The notes below the pieces were generated by a model. The model did not search any database, had not been told where the DNA came from, and was given only the letters and a program-made list of their open reading frames with translations. Shown here piece after piece: positions 1-7,541 of a stretch of 13,888 nucleotides of DNA; within the stretch, counting starts at the first letter, position 1, and each line of letters begins with the position of its first letter. Position numbers and translations under genes: made by a program. Origin of the DNA: Clostridia bacterium (lineage in GTDB: Bacteria; Bacillota; Clostridia; Oscillospirales; Acutalibacteraceae); the NCBI GenBank assembly GCA_900752115.1, contig CAADUC010000064.1, positions 1 through 13,888 on the forward strand. The letters are read 5' to 3'.

Positions 1-18
1 CAACTGAGCTACAGAGGC
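1..18 (-). tRNA. Partial tRNA, 5' end only (isotype not readable)
   Basis: The minus strand reads GCCTCTG (5' acceptor strand), TA, GCTC (D-stem) and AGTTG (D-loop start), then runs off the left edge. This is the canonical layout of a tRNA 5' end. It starts 5 nt after the CCA of the Asp tRNA, so it is the third member of the cluster. The anticodon lies outside the window. Phe would be a reasonable guess for this position in a Val-Asp cluster, but that is inference. Confidence 0.85.
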
Positions 19-23
19 ATAAG

Positions 24-100
24 TGGCGACCCGGAACGGGCTCGAACCGTCGACCTCTAGCGTGACAGGCTAGGGTTCTAACCAACTGAACTACCGGGCC
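24..100 (-). tRNA. tRNA-Asp (anticodon GTC)
   Basis: The minus strand folds as a full cloverleaf. The acceptor GGCCCGG pairs with CCGGGTC (one G.U), the D-stem is GTTC/GAAC, and the anticodon stem CTAGC/GCTAG encloses the loop CTGTCAC with anticodon GTC. The T-arm contains TTCGAGC. The discriminator is G and the CCA end is encoded (24-26). It lies 6 nt downstream of the CCA of tRNA-Val and 5 nt upstream of the next tRNA, so the three are almost certainly co-transcribed from the promoter at 218-246. Confidence 0.97.
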
Positions 101-106
101 ACTTCT

Positions 107-183
107 TGGTGGGAGCAATAGGACTCGAACCTATGACCCCCTGCTTGTAAGGCAGGTGCTCTAACCAGCTGAGCTATGCTCCC
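107..183 (-). tRNA. tRNA-Val (anticodon TAC)
   Basis: The minus strand folds as a full cloverleaf. The acceptor GGGAGCA pairs with TGCTCCC, the D-stem is GCTC/GAGC, and the anticodon stem CCTGC/GCAGG encloses the loop CTTACAA with anticodon TAC. The T-arm is ATAGG/CCTAT around TTCGAGT. The discriminator is A and CCA is encoded at 107-109. It is the first tRNA of the cluster, starting about 28 nt after the predicted transcription start. Confidence 0.97.
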
Positions 184-217
184 GTTGTCGCCGCCGTTTC
201 TCTCAGCGACGTGTAAT

Positions 218-246
218 ATCATACTATAAAACTTCTTGATTGTCAA
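218..246 (-). promoter_or_regulatory. Sigma-A promoter of the tRNA cluster
   Basis: On the minus strand a perfect -35 TTGACA (241-246) is separated by exactly 17 nt from TATGAT (218-223), a 5/6 match to the -10 consensus. The predicted transcription start is near 211. The -35 box begins only 8 nt after the hslO stop codon. No intrinsic terminator separates hslO from the tRNAs, so some read-through from hslO is likely. Confidence 0.9.
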
Positions 247-254
247 CAGGTAAT

Positions 255-1157
255 TTAAGATTTTTTTGAATTTCTTTCCACTTTTTTTGCGAGCTCTTCC
301 AACTCCGCTTTTGTAAAGGTATATGTGCGTCCGCAATACTGACAACGGGCCTCTGCCAGCCCCGTGGAGGCATCAGGAAGGGAAAGCAGTTCATTCTTGG
401 GTAAAGTCAAGAACGCGCGCTGTACGCGCTCTCTGCTGCAATTACACGCATAATGGACTTCAAACTCATCCAGGATCTCCATGGAGAAGCCTTTCAGCGC
501 TCGTTTGCACATATCTTCAATGGTCATCCCCTGTGCAAGCATAGTCGTAACAGGAGGAAGCGACGAAGCGTTCTTTTCCAGCAGATTGACTGCTTCTTCG
601 GAAGCGCCGGGCAGCACCTGAATTAACATACCGCCAGCCAGCAGATGCCGAACATCTGCTTTATCCACCAGGACGCCAAGAGCACAAATGGTAGGTATCT
701 GCTCGCTTGTCGCATAATAGTAGGTCAAATCTTCTGCGATTTCGCCTGATTGCAGCTCTACTTGGCCGGTATATGGCTGTCCTTCCCCGAAATCACGGAT
801 TACACCGAGCAAACCGTGATGGCCCACGGCACCGCCCACATCAAGCTTACCGTCAGCACGAAGCGGAAGTGTGATTTCCGGATGCTCGACAAAGCCGCGG
901 CAGTTTCCGTTGGCATCTGCGATAGCGGTAACAGTGCCTAAAGGGCCGCCTCCGTTTATCTTCAAAGTAATGGTCGCTCCGGCTTTTTTGAGCATGGAAC
1001 CCATCAGAGAGGCTCCGGAAAGAAGACGGCCAAGAGCAGCCGTTGCCACCGGGCTCGTTCCATGTATCTGCTGGGCTGCTGCTACCATATAAGTGGAATC
1101 CACGGCTGCGGCCATAATACCGCCATCCGAGGTAATACAGCGAATCATTCGATCCAT
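255..1157 (-). CDS. hslO: Redox-regulated chaperone Hsp33
   Basis: A 300-residue cytoplasmic holdase that binds unfolding proteins under oxidative and heat stress. The family signature is seen directly: the C-terminal zinc/redox switch with CxC (Cys238, Cys240) and CxxC (Cys272, Cys275). The N-terminal core holds the conserved ATAALGRLLSGA stretch (about 39-50) and a Gly-rich KINGGGPLG region (66-74). An in-frame extension reaches 1256, but the ATG at 1157 is preferred. It has an AGGAGAAGG ribosome binding site 8 nt upstream and begins one base after the stop of the methyltransferase gene, implying translational coupling. In zinc-bound form the four cysteines keep the chaperone off; disulfide formation activates it (family knowledge). 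Its length is normal for the family. Confidence 0.97.
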   Translation of the reverse strand: MDRMIRCITSDGGIMAAAVDSTYMVAAAQQIHGTSPVATAALGRLLSGASLMGSMLKKAGATITLKINGGGPLGTVTAIADANGNCRGFVEHPEITLPLRADGKLDVGGAVGHHGLLGVIRDFGEGQPYTGQVELQSGEIAEDLTYYYATSEQIPTICALGVLVDKADVRHLLAGGMLIQVLPGASEEAVNLLEKNASSLPPVTTMLAQGMTIEDMCKRALKGFSMEILDEFEVHYACNCSRERVQRAFLTLPKNELLSLPDASTGLAEARCQYCGRTYTFTKAELEELAKKVERNSKKS

Positions 1158-1158
1158 T

Positions 1159-1920
1159 TTAAAATCCTTCTCCTGCCTGCAATAATTTGCGCGCCGCAAT
1201 TGTGACGCGCTCCGTGGTTTGTCCTGGCTCATGAAAGGTTCCGCTTTCCACAACAAGACGCGGCTCCAAATCAGCCTCTCTCAGCCACGTGAGAACCTGT
1301 TCCAGAGGATAAGCACGCTCGTAAAAACGTTCCGAGCTTCTTTCGTATAGTTTTCCTTTTTTCTCAAAGAAATCCAACGAAATGGAAACGCGGCCTGTTT
1401 TCTCTTCAAAGTGATTTTGCCAGGCACAAAAAACCTCTTCCGTATCATAGAGAAACGATTGGTTGCCGAGGACATACCGGTGCTTATAAAGCGTATTCAT
1501 GTCAAATACAAAGTAACCGCCGGGTTCCAGAAAAAGCGCGACACGGGAAAATGTCTTTTTAACATCCTCTTCTCCTGTCAGATGATTGATGCTGTCCAAA
1601 GAGCAAAAAACGGTATTGACAGTACCGTAAAGATCAAGAGACTGCATCCTTTGACGAAGAAAAAGAATGGCCATTCCTTCCTCGGAGGCTTTCTCCTGGG
1701 CGACAGAAAGCATTTCCATAGAACCGTCCACACCGTATATATCAAACCCCCGGCGCGCCAGCGCAAGTGTCAGGCTCCCTGTTCCGCAAGCCAGATCAAG
1801 AGTAAGGCCGGCTCTGTGGCCCTCCTTTTTCAAAAGAGCACACAGATAGTCGGCCATTTCTTCGTAATTCACATTTGCGGTCAGCGCATCATAATAACGC
1901 GCAAACACATCATAACTCAT
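1159..1920 (-). CDS. Class I SAM-dependent methyltransferase
   Basis: 253 residues. The SAM-binding motif I is seen as LDLACGTGS (41-49), followed by the acidic end of strand 2 in YGVDGS (62-67) and a post-I helix with SMEMLSVAQ. LEPGG (131-135) matches motif III of Rossmann-type methyltransferases. No catalytic NPPY or zinc site is visible, so neither an N6-adenine nor a cysteine-type methyltransferase is indicated, and the substrate cannot be read. The N-terminal YDVFARYYD resembles small-molecule or UbiE-like methyltransferases of Firmicutes. The ATG overlaps the yerC stop in an ATGA arrangement, with AAGGATGAG about 11 nt upstream serving as a loose ribosome binding site. Translation is probably coupled to yerC. 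It ends one base before hslO. Confidence 0.9.
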   Translation of the reverse strand: MSYDVFARYYDALTANVNYEEMADYLCALLKKEGHRAGLTLDLACGTGSLTLALARRGFDIYGVDGSMEMLSVAQEKASEEGMAILFLRQRMQSLDLYGTVNTVFCSLDSINHLTGEEDVKKTFSRVALFLEPGGYFVFDMNTLYKHRYVLGNQSFLYDTEEVFCAWQNHFEEKTGRVSISLDFFEKKGKLYERSSERFYERAYPLEQVLTWLREADLEPRLVVESGTFHEPGQTTERVTIAARKLLQAGEGF

Positions 1921-2222
1921 TCCTGTTTCTCATCCTTTTTGTCCAGACGCTGGAACACAAGCTCATAGCCATCGCAGCCATAATTGAGAGAACGGTTTAC
2001 CCGGCTGATGGTCGCGGTAGAAGCGCCCGTCTTGGCCACAATATCACTGTATACCTTTTTGGTGCTGAGCATATGGGCTACAAGAAGACGCTGAGACATT
2101 GCTTTGATTTCCGGTACAGTACAAAGATCCTCAAAAAAGTTGTAGCATTCCTCTACGGTTTTGAGAGAGAGAACAGCCTGAAACAGGAAGTCTACGCTTT
2201 CATCCTTAATTTTTGAGTTCAA
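1917..2222 (-). CDS. yerC: YerC/YecD family TrpR-related DNA-binding protein (TTG start)
   Basis: 101 residues from a TTG start. The stretch LKTVEECYNFFEDLC (20-34) and the helix-turn-helix with TGASTATISRVNRSLNYG (65-82) are hallmarks of the YerC branch of the Trp repressor superfamily. These are small cytoplasmic regulators whose ligand and targets are poorly defined. The reading frame stays open upstream to 2321, but TTG at 2220-2222 is chosen for two reasons. GAGGAGGG lies 6 nt before it, and the predicted N terminus (NSKIKDES) then matches family length of about 100. It has its own promoter at 2255-2283 and overlaps the methyltransferase by 4 nt. Whether it regulates this operon is unknown. 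Confidence 0.92.
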   Translation of the reverse strand: MNSKIKDESVDFLFQAVLSLKTVEECYNFFEDLCTVPEIKAMSQRLLVAHMLSTKKVYSDIVAKTGASTATISRVNRSLNYGCDGYELVFQRLDKKDEKQE

Positions 2223-2228
2223 AAATTT

Positions 2229-2236
2229 CCCTCCTC
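2229..2236 (-). promoter_or_regulatory. Ribosome binding site that fixes the yerC TTG start
   Basis: The minus strand reads GAGGAGGG, a near-perfect Shine-Dalgarno sequence, 6 nt before TTG (2220-2222). No ATG or GTG is available at suitable spacing, so this site decides the start. Confidence 0.85.
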
Positions 2237-2254
2237 TCTGTTCACCACGCCACA

Positions 2255-2283
2255 ATTTTAGCACATAAAAGTAGAAAAGTAAA
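2255..2283 (-). promoter_or_regulatory. Predicted promoter of yerC-methyltransferase-hslO
   Basis: On the minus strand TTTACT (2278-2283, 4/6 match) is followed after 17 nt by TAAAAT (2255-2260, 5/6 match). A TG dinucleotide sits one base before it, giving an extended -10, TGCTAAAAT. It lies in the 79-nt AT-rich gap between engB and yerC. The predicted start near 2248 gives a 5' leader of about 26 nt, ending in a strong ribosome binding site. Confidence 0.7.
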
Positions 2284-2301
2284 GAGAAATTCTCCCACTC
2301 T

Positions 2302-2889
2302 TCATCCTTTTGCACAAGCATCGTCGATCCGCCGGCGAAGTTCCTCCACGCCTTCTCCGTTTTGCGCAGAAAACGGAATCAAAGGAATATCCGGAATTTC
2401 ACGGAAATATTCCGAAAAGAGCGACAATTGCGCCGTTCGCTGGGACTTGTTCAGTTTATCGCTTTTGGTTGTCACCAGCACGAAAGGCAGCTCCTGATCC
2501 AGAAGGAACTGAATCATGTGCAGATCATCCTGTGTGGGAGCATGGCGCATATCGAGAAGCTGAAACACGCAGGCAATCCGGCGGCGGGCAGAAAGGTACC
2601 CTTCCACCAGCTCCGCCCAGCGCTGCTTTTCTTGCCCGGATACCTTCGCATAACCGTAACCGGGCAGATCAACCAACCGGCAATCAGGAAGCAAATAAAA
2701 ATTAATGGTTCCCGTTTTGCCGGGAGTCGAACTGACCCGCGCAAGAGCCTTACGATTGAGAAGCTTATTGATCAGCGTGCTCTTCCCTACATTGGATTTA
2801 CCGGAAAAAACAATCTCCGGAGACGTAGAGGCGGGGAGGTGATCCGGTCTTCCCGCCGCAAACTCGAAGGAAGCGTTTTGATAGTTCAT
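2302..2889 (-). CDS. engB: Ribosome biogenesis GTPase EngB/YsxC
   Basis: 195 residues, a TrmE-Era-EngA-like small GTPase needed for late assembly of the 50S subunit. The G motifs are in the usual order: G1 GKSNVGKS (30-37), G2 Thr in PGKTGT (56-61), G3 DLPGYG (74-79), G4 TKSD (141-144) and G5 SAQ (174-176). The ATG at 2889 is preceded by GGAGGTG, and the gene begins 12 nt after the lon stop, so it is co-transcribed with lon. The lon-engB pairing is conserved in Firmicutes (established synteny). Length and motifs are normal. It is the last gene of the tig-clpP-clpX-lon block; a new promoter follows it. Confidence 0.98.
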   Translation of the reverse strand: MNYQNASFEFAAGRPDHLPASTSPEIVFSGKSNVGKSTLINKLLNRKALARVSSTPGKTGTINFYLLPDCRLVDLPGYGYAKVSGQEKQRWAELVEGYLSARRRIACVFQLLDMRHAPTQDDLHMIQFLLDQELPFVLVTTKSDKLNKSQRTAQLSLFSEYFREIPDIPLIPFSAQNGEGVEELRRRIDDACAKG

Positions 2890-2901
2890 ACGCCACCTCC
2901 G

Positions 2902-5337
2902 TTATTTGCTCAAATCAGCAGACGTCTCAGACTTTGATTCCGTGCTGCGTGAGGCAACTGAAACACCGGATGGCGCTGACCCCTTTGCACCTTTCTGGGC
3001 AGCATGAGAACTATTCGGCATTTTTGTCAAAGCGACTTTCAGCACCTGTTCAATCCTCTCCACAGGAACAAATTCCACATGCTTCTTTACAATTTCCTCA
3101 ACATCATACAAATCAGGCACATTGTCCTTCGGAATCAATACGGTTTTGATACCGCTGCGATAAGCCGCCATTGTTTTTTCCTTCAAACCGCCGATGGGAA
3201 GCACACGGCCCAGGAGCGTAATTTCTCCTGTCATGGCAACATCGCGGCGAATCGGAATTTCGCAGAGAGCAGACGTAATAGCTGTAGCCATAGCGGTACC
3301 TGCGGAAGGTCCATCCTTGGGAACGGCCCCTTCCGGTGCGTGAATGTGGATATCATATTTTTTATAAAAATCGGGAGAAATGCCGAGCTTTTCCGCACGG
3401 GCGCGAATACAGCTGATGGCAGTCTGCGCAGATTCTTTCATCACATCTCCCAGAGAACCTGTCAGTTCAATCTTCCCAGTTCCCTGCAGCACAGCCGCCT
3501 CAATCGGAAGCAGTTCCCCGCCGACACTCGTCCAGGCTAAGCCATTGACGAGACCAATCTCATCTTTATCCGCAAGCTTTTCTTTCTTAAAACGCTGCGG
3601 TCCCAGAAGTTCTTCCAGCATTTTAGGCGTGATGGAAATCTTTACATTGGGATCATCCACCACACGTTTCGCACATTTACGGCACAGGGAGGCAATCTGA
3701 CGTTCCAGCGTACGGACGCCTGCCTCCTTCGTATAGCCGTCAATCAGCGTATGCAGGGCGCTGGGCGTCAGCTTCAGGTTTTTCGATGGAATTCCGTTCT
3801 TCTTAAGCTGCTTCGGGATGAGATGACGCATTGCAATCTGATACTTCTCCTCATGCGTGTAGCTGCCCAAAGTAATCACATCCATACGATCGAGAAGCGG
3901 AGCGGGAATTGCACTGTAATCGTTTGCCGTCGTCAAAAAGAGCACTTCGCTTAAATCGAAGGGCATATCGATGTAGTGATCATAAAAAGCGGAGTTTTGC
4001 TCTGAGTCCAGTACTTCAAGAAGAGCGGAAGAGGGATCCCCCCGGTAACTGCTGCCAAGCTTATCCACCTCGTCAAGCAGCAGAAGCGGATTTTTGACCT
4101 TTGCCTGACGCAGTGCGGCAATAATTCTTCCAGGCATCGAACCGATATACGTTCTTCTGTGTCCCATGATATCGGACTCATCCCGCACGCCGCCCAAAGA
4201 AACACGCACATATTTTCTTCCGATAGCTTTCGCAATGGAGCGCGCAATGGAGGTTTTTCCGACACCGGGCGGGCCTACCAGACAAATGATATGTCCGTTA
4301 TTCTCAGGAGCGAGTTTCTTGACGGCAAGCGCCTCCAAAATACGCTCTTTCACCTTTTTTAAGCCATAATGATCTGCATCCAGAACCTTTTCTGCATGCT
4401 GCAGATCAATATTCTCCTTCGATCTCTCATTCCACGGCAGATCAAGACAGGTTTCCAGATATGTGAGAATAACGCTGGCCTCATGGGAACCGACGGGCAT
4501 CTTAGCCAGACGATCGCACTCCTTGAGAAGCTTGTCGTTCTGCTCCTTCGGCAGATTCAGCTTCTCAATCCGCTCTCGCAGCTCATCCGCTTCCTCCTGA
4601 GGATTATCGTCATCTCCAAGCTCATAGGCGATCGTCTTCATCTGCTCGCGCAGATAATACTCCCGCTGATTTTCGTCTACCTGTTCTCTTGTTTTTTCCT
4701 GGATTTCGTTCTCGATGGAGATAATTTTGATCTCTTCTTCGAGAATAGCAATCAGCTTGCGCAGTCGCTTTACAGGATGAAGTTCCTCAAGGACCACCTG
4801 CTTCCTGTCGAAATCGAGCATAATATTGGCTGCGATATAGTCGGCAAGCTTCCCGCAGTCCTTCTGCTGCATCACACCAAAGATGATATCAGGCGCAATC
4901 TTGGCATAATTCCGGGCATAGTCCTCAAAAAGAGAACGTGTGTGCCGGATGAGGGCCGTTGTGGTATTCGTGGATTTGTAGGCGGGAATTTCCGCTTTTG
5001 AAACTTCTGCCAAAAGAAAAGGGCTCTCCCGGATCACTTCGTCCAAATGAGCGCGGTACAATCCCTCCGCGAACAGACGAACGCCTTCCTCAGAATGACG
5101 TACGACCTGTTTGATTTTGGCAACCACACCCATCTGGTATAGCTGCTCCTTTTTCGGTTCCCCATCCTCCAGATCGCTCTGTGCAACAAGGAAAATCAAC
5201 TGCTCTTTTTCCATTGCTCCAGCAAGAGCCAGCACAGACTTGCGGCGACTGATATCGAACTGGATCATCATATCGGGGAATATCACCAGTCCACGCAGAG
5301 CGAGAACCGGGATGGTCAGTTTCGTTGTGTCGCTCAT
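2902..5337 (-). CDS. lon: ATP-dependent protease Lon (LonA type)
   Basis: 811 residues; a cytoplasmic hexameric AAA+ serine protease for damaged and regulatory proteins. The layout is an N-terminal substrate domain (from [14 protein letters not shown], about 8-200), a coiled linker (about 200-300), an AAA+ module with Walker A GPPGVGKT (355-362) and Walker [10 protein letters not shown] (418-426), and a C-terminal protease. The catalytic dyad is Ser678 (KDGPSAG) and Lys721 (GGLKEK). After the normal family end near residue 772 there is a tail of about 38 residues rich in Ser, Ala, Lys and Thr, which looks disordered. The start at 5337 is supported by GGAGGA 6 nt upstream; the in-frame extension to 5406 has no such site. 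The 77-nt gap after clpX holds a hairpin (5362-5404). No separate promoter is evident. Confidence 0.98.
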   Translation of the reverse strand: MSDTTKLTIPVLALRGLVIFPDMMIQFDISRRKSVLALAGAMEKEQLIFLVAQSDLEDGEPKKEQLYQMGVVAKIKQVVRHSEEGVRLFAEGLYRAHLDEVIRESPFLLAEVSKAEIPAYKSTNTTTALIRHTRSLFEDYARNYAKIAPDIIFGVMQQKDCGKLADYIAANIMLDFDRKQVVLEELHPVKRLRKLIAILEEEIKIISIENEIQEKTREQVDENQREYYLREQMKTIAYELGDDDNPQEEADELRERIEKLNLPKEQNDKLLKECDRLAKMPVGSHEASVILTYLETCLDLPWNERSKENIDLQHAEKVLDADHYGLKKVKERILEALAVKKLAPENNGHIICLVGPPGVGKTSIARSIAKAIGRKYVRVSLGGVRDESDIMGHRRTYIGSMPGRIIAALRQAKVKNPLLLLDEVDKLGSSYRGDPSSALLEVLDSEQNSAFYDHYIDMPFDLSEVLFLTTANDYSAIPAPLLDRMDVITLGSYTHEEKYQIAMRHLIPKQLKKNGIPSKNLKLTPSALHTLIDGYTKEAGVRTLERQIASLCRKCAKRVVDDPNVKISITPKMLEELLGPQRFKKEKLADKDEIGLVNGLAWTSVGGELLPIEAAVLQGTGKIELTGSLGDVMKESAQTAISCIRARAEKLGISPDFYKKYDIHIHAPEGAVPKDGPSAGTAMATAITSALCEIPIRRDVAMTGEITLLGRVLPIGGLKEKTMAAYRSGIKTVLIPKDNVPDLYDVEEIVKKHVEFVPVERIEQVLKVALTKMPNSSHAAQKGAKGSAPSGVSVASRSTESKSETSADLSK

Positions 5338-5361
5338 AGATATTCCTCCTGTTGAGAAAAT

Positions 5362-5404
5362 GGCTGCCGCGGGCGACGGACATTCCGCTCCCCTCGCAGC
5401 AGCC
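5362..5404 (-). repeat. Inverted repeat / mRNA hairpin between clpX and lon
   Basis: In the minus-strand transcript GGCTGCTGCG (5395-5404) pairs over 10 bp, with one G.U, with CGCGGCAGCC (5362-5371) around a 23-nt loop. It sits between the clpX stop and the lon ribosome binding site. The following bases (ATTTTCTC) are a poor U-tract. An mRNA-stabilising or partial-termination role is therefore more likely than a complete intrinsic terminator; this is inference. Confidence 0.6.
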
Positions 5405-5414
5405 AACGCTCGCG

Positions 5415-6734
5415 TTACGCAGTATCTCTGCGTCCGCGCTTTTTCTGTAAACCAATTTTAATTTTCACCGGTTTACGCTCGCTGTCGATCTCGAACTTCG
5501 GCTCCTCATTTTTCTCCACCGTTTCCTCGGTAATTACAACCTTTTCAATGGTGTAATCCGTTGGCACACGGAACATCAGAGGTGTCAAAAGCTCCTCCAT
5601 AATCGAGCGCAGACCACGCGCGCCGGTTTTCCGCTCGATGGCCTTTCGGGCAATCGCATGCAGAGCGCCGTCAGTAAACTCGAGCTGCACCTTATCAAGC
5701 TCAAACAACCGGGTATACTGGCTGACCAGCGAGTTCTTAGGCTCCTTCAGAATCCGCACAAGCATATCCTCACTCAGGCCCTCGAGTGAAGCGACTACAG
5801 GCAAACGGCCTACAAGTTCCGGAATCAGGCCAAACTTCACCAGATCATGCGGTACAACAAACTTCATCCAGTCGCGCGTGTCAAGCTCCTCGCGGCTGTG
5901 TACCTCAGCGCCGAAACCAAGCGAGGAAGAAGCCACACGGCGTTCCACGACTTTTTCCAAGCCATCAAAAGCACCGCCGCAGATGAAGAGGATATTGGAA
6001 GTATCAATCTGCAAAAATTCCTGCTGGGGATGCTTACGTCCGCCATGCGGAGGAACATTGGAGACAGTTCCCTCCAAAATTTTCAGCAGCGCCTGCTGTA
6101 CACCCTCACCGCTGACGTCTCGTGTGATCGAGATGTTTTCAGATTTCCGGGCAATTTTATCAATTTCATCAATATAGATAATGCCGCGCTGAGCAAGTTC
6201 GATGTCATAGTCTGCCGCCTGAATCAGACGAAGCAGAATATTTTCCACATCATCGCCCACATAACCGGCTTCTGTCAGCGTGGTGGCATCCGCAATTGCA
6301 AAGGGAACATCAAGAATTTTTGCCAGCGTCTGTGCCAGCATGGTTTTTCCTACGCCGGTAGGACCCAGAAGAAGGACGTTGCTCTTTGCCAGATCCACAT
6401 CCTCTGTCTTACCAAAGTAAATGCGCTTATAATGATTGTATACCGCGACGGAAAGCGCTACCTTTGCCCTTTCCTGACCAATCACATACTCGTCAAGCAT
6501 CTCTTTGATTTCCTGAGGCTTAAGGAGCGTTTTCACCTGGCCATCATGATCATGGCCTGTTTTGTGGCCGGACGGCTCAAGATCATTTTCCAGAACGGAC
6601 ACGCACAAATCGACGCACTCATCGCAGATATAAACACCGGGAGGCCCTGCAATCAGGCGGCCCACTTCGCTTTGGGGTTTTCTGCAGAAGGAGCAGCGAA
6701 CGCTGCGTTCTCTGATATCATCATTACCCGCCAT
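5415..6734 (-). CDS. clpX: ATP-dependent Clp protease ATP-binding subunit ClpX
   Basis: 439 residues; a AAA+ unfoldase that feeds substrates to ClpP. The N-terminal C4 zinc-binding domain has Cys14, Cys17, Cys37 and Cys40. The AAA+ module has Walker A GPTGVGKT (124-131), the pore loop GYVG (157-160), Walker B IIYIDE (185-190), the RKH loop (233-235), a ClpP-docking LGF loop (272-274, where many homologues have IGF) and sensor-2 GARGLR (371-376). The ATG at 6734 has GGTGAT about 7 nt upstream. In-frame TTG and GTG codons lie 15 and 12 nt further upstream (TTG at 6749) but lack a better site. The gene begins 48 nt after clpP and probably shares its transcript. All key residues are present. Confidence 0.98.
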   Translation of the reverse strand: MAGNDDIRERSVRCSFCRKPQSEVGRLIAGPPGVYICDECVDLCVSVLENDLEPSGHKTGHDHDGQVKTLLKPQEIKEMLDEYVIGQERAKVALSVAVYNHYKRIYFGKTEDVDLAKSNVLLLGPTGVGKTMLAQTLAKILDVPFAIADATTLTEAGYVGDDVENILLRLIQAADYDIELAQRGIIYIDEIDKIARKSENISITRDVSGEGVQQALLKILEGTVSNVPPHGGRKHPQQEFLQIDTSNILFICGGAFDGLEKVVERRVASSSLGFGAEVHSREELDTRDWMKFVVPHDLVKFGLIPELVGRLPVVASLEGLSEDMLVRILKEPKNSLVSQYTRLFELDKVQLEFTDGALHAIARKAIERKTGARGLRSIMEELLTPLMFRVPTDYTIEKVVITEETVEKNEEPKFEIDSERKPVKIKIGLQKKRGRRDTA

Positions 6735-6782
6735 TCGAAAAATCACCAACCCATTTCATTCAAACTAAGCTTTTGGGAAAAC

Positions 6783-7367
6783 TCAGCGCTTGTCAATAAT
6801 TCTGTCGATCAAACCGTATTCCAGTGCTTCCTGTGCCGTCATGAAATTATCGCGCTCCGTGTCCTGCATGATAGTCTCAAGAGGCTGACCCGTCCGCTCC
6901 GCCAGAATTTCATTTAAAAGCTTCTTCTTCTTCGTGATGTAGTTCGCATGGATCATAATATCCGTGGCTTGCCCCTTGGCGCCGCCGCTCGGCTGGTGGA
7001 TCATGATATCACTGTTCGGAAGCGAAAGACGCTTGCCTTTCGTACCGGCTGCAAGCAGAAAAGCTCCCATGCTGGCCGCCATACCCATGCAGATGGTGGA
7101 CACATCGCACTTGATATACTGCATCGTATCATAGATTGCCATACCGGCCGTAACAGAACCGCCGGGGCTGTTGATGTAGAGGCTGATGTCCTTGGACGGA
7201 TCCTGCCCCTCAAGGTATAAAAGCTGTGCGACGACCAGGCTGGAAGTGACGTCGTTAACCTCATCCGTTAACATAATAATTCTGTCATTCAGCAAACGCG
7301 AAAAGATGTCATAGGAACGCTCTCCCCGGTTCGTCTGTTCGATAACATAAGGTACCAAATTGCTCAT
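6783..7367 (-). CDS. clpP: ATP-dependent Clp protease proteolytic subunit ClpP
   Basis: 194 residues; the tetradecameric serine peptidase that pairs with ClpX (next gene). The catalytic triad is seen: Ser99 in GMAASMG, His124 in IMIHQPSGG and Asp173 in DTERDNF. The N terminus [11 protein letters not shown] is typical of the mature or lightly processed Firmicute enzyme. The start at 7367 is preferred over the in-frame upstream codons to 7403 on family alignment. Its ribosome binding site is weak (AAAGG, 10 nt spacing). The 174-nt gap to tig holds two hairpins (7385-7401 and 7424-7464) and no convincing promoter, so expression probably depends on the tig promoter. No CtsR operator was recognised. 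Confidence 0.98.
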   Translation of the reverse strand: MSNLVPYVIEQTNRGERSYDIFSRLLNDRIIMLTDEVNDVTSSLVVAQLLYLEGQDPSKDISLYINSPGGSVTAGMAIYDTMQYIKCDVSTICMGMAASMGAFLLAAGTKGKRLSLPNSDIMIHQPSGGAKGQATDIMIHANYITKKKKLLNEILAERTGQPLETIMQDTERDNFMTAQEALEYGLIDRIIDKR

Positions 7368-7384
7368 CGCATATCTGCCTTTCC

Positions 7385-7401
7385 GCGCCGGTGTACGGCG
7401 C
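7385..7401 (-). repeat. Small GC hairpin just before the clpP ribosome binding site
   Basis: GCGCCG (minus strand, 7396-7401) pairs perfectly with CGGCGC (7385-7390) around a 5-nt loop. It ends 2 nt before the AAAGG that serves clpP, so it could influence access of the ribosome. Its location in the tig-clpP leader next to a far larger hairpin suggests a structured 5' region. Confidence 0.55.
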
Positions 7402-7423
7402 AATGGTATATCCGTGAACCTAG

Positions 7424-7464
7424 GCGCGGGCCGCCCCTTCCCGAAGGAAGGAACGGCCCGGCGC
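7424..7464 (-). other. Very stable UUCG-capped hairpin in the tig-clpP gap
   Basis: In the minus-strand transcript GGGCCGTTCCTTCC (7446-7459) pairs over all 14 positions (two G.U) with GGAAGGGGCGGCCC (7428-7441). The loop is the exceptionally stable tetraloop C(UUCG)G. Four more base pairs (GCGC/GCGC, 7461-7464 with 7424-7427) extend it past one bulged base at 7460. No U-tract follows, so it is not a classical intrinsic terminator. It is more likely a 3'-end stabiliser of tig mRNA, an RNase processing site or a structure affecting clpP (inference). Confidence 0.75.
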
Positions 7465-7541
7465 TGTCATGCCTTCCAAGTCAAAAAGCCGCATCTTCAT
7501 CTTTGGCCGGCAAAATAAATTTTATACAGTAAAACGGAAAC

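Noticed and set aside
4513..4520. Extra ATCGCACT copy inside lon
   Set aside because: One isolated 8-mer in a coding region is expected by chance in a window of this size and lacks neighbours, unlike the cluster at 8904-8981.
5847..6917. Plus-strand open frame of 356 codons
   Set aside because: Antisense to clpX and the clpP end. The minus-strand genes have complete family motifs, while this frame has none.
7368..7541. CtsR or CIRCE operator upstream of clpP
   Set aside because: No tandem GGTCAAA heptads and no TTAGCACTC-type inverted repeat could be seen.
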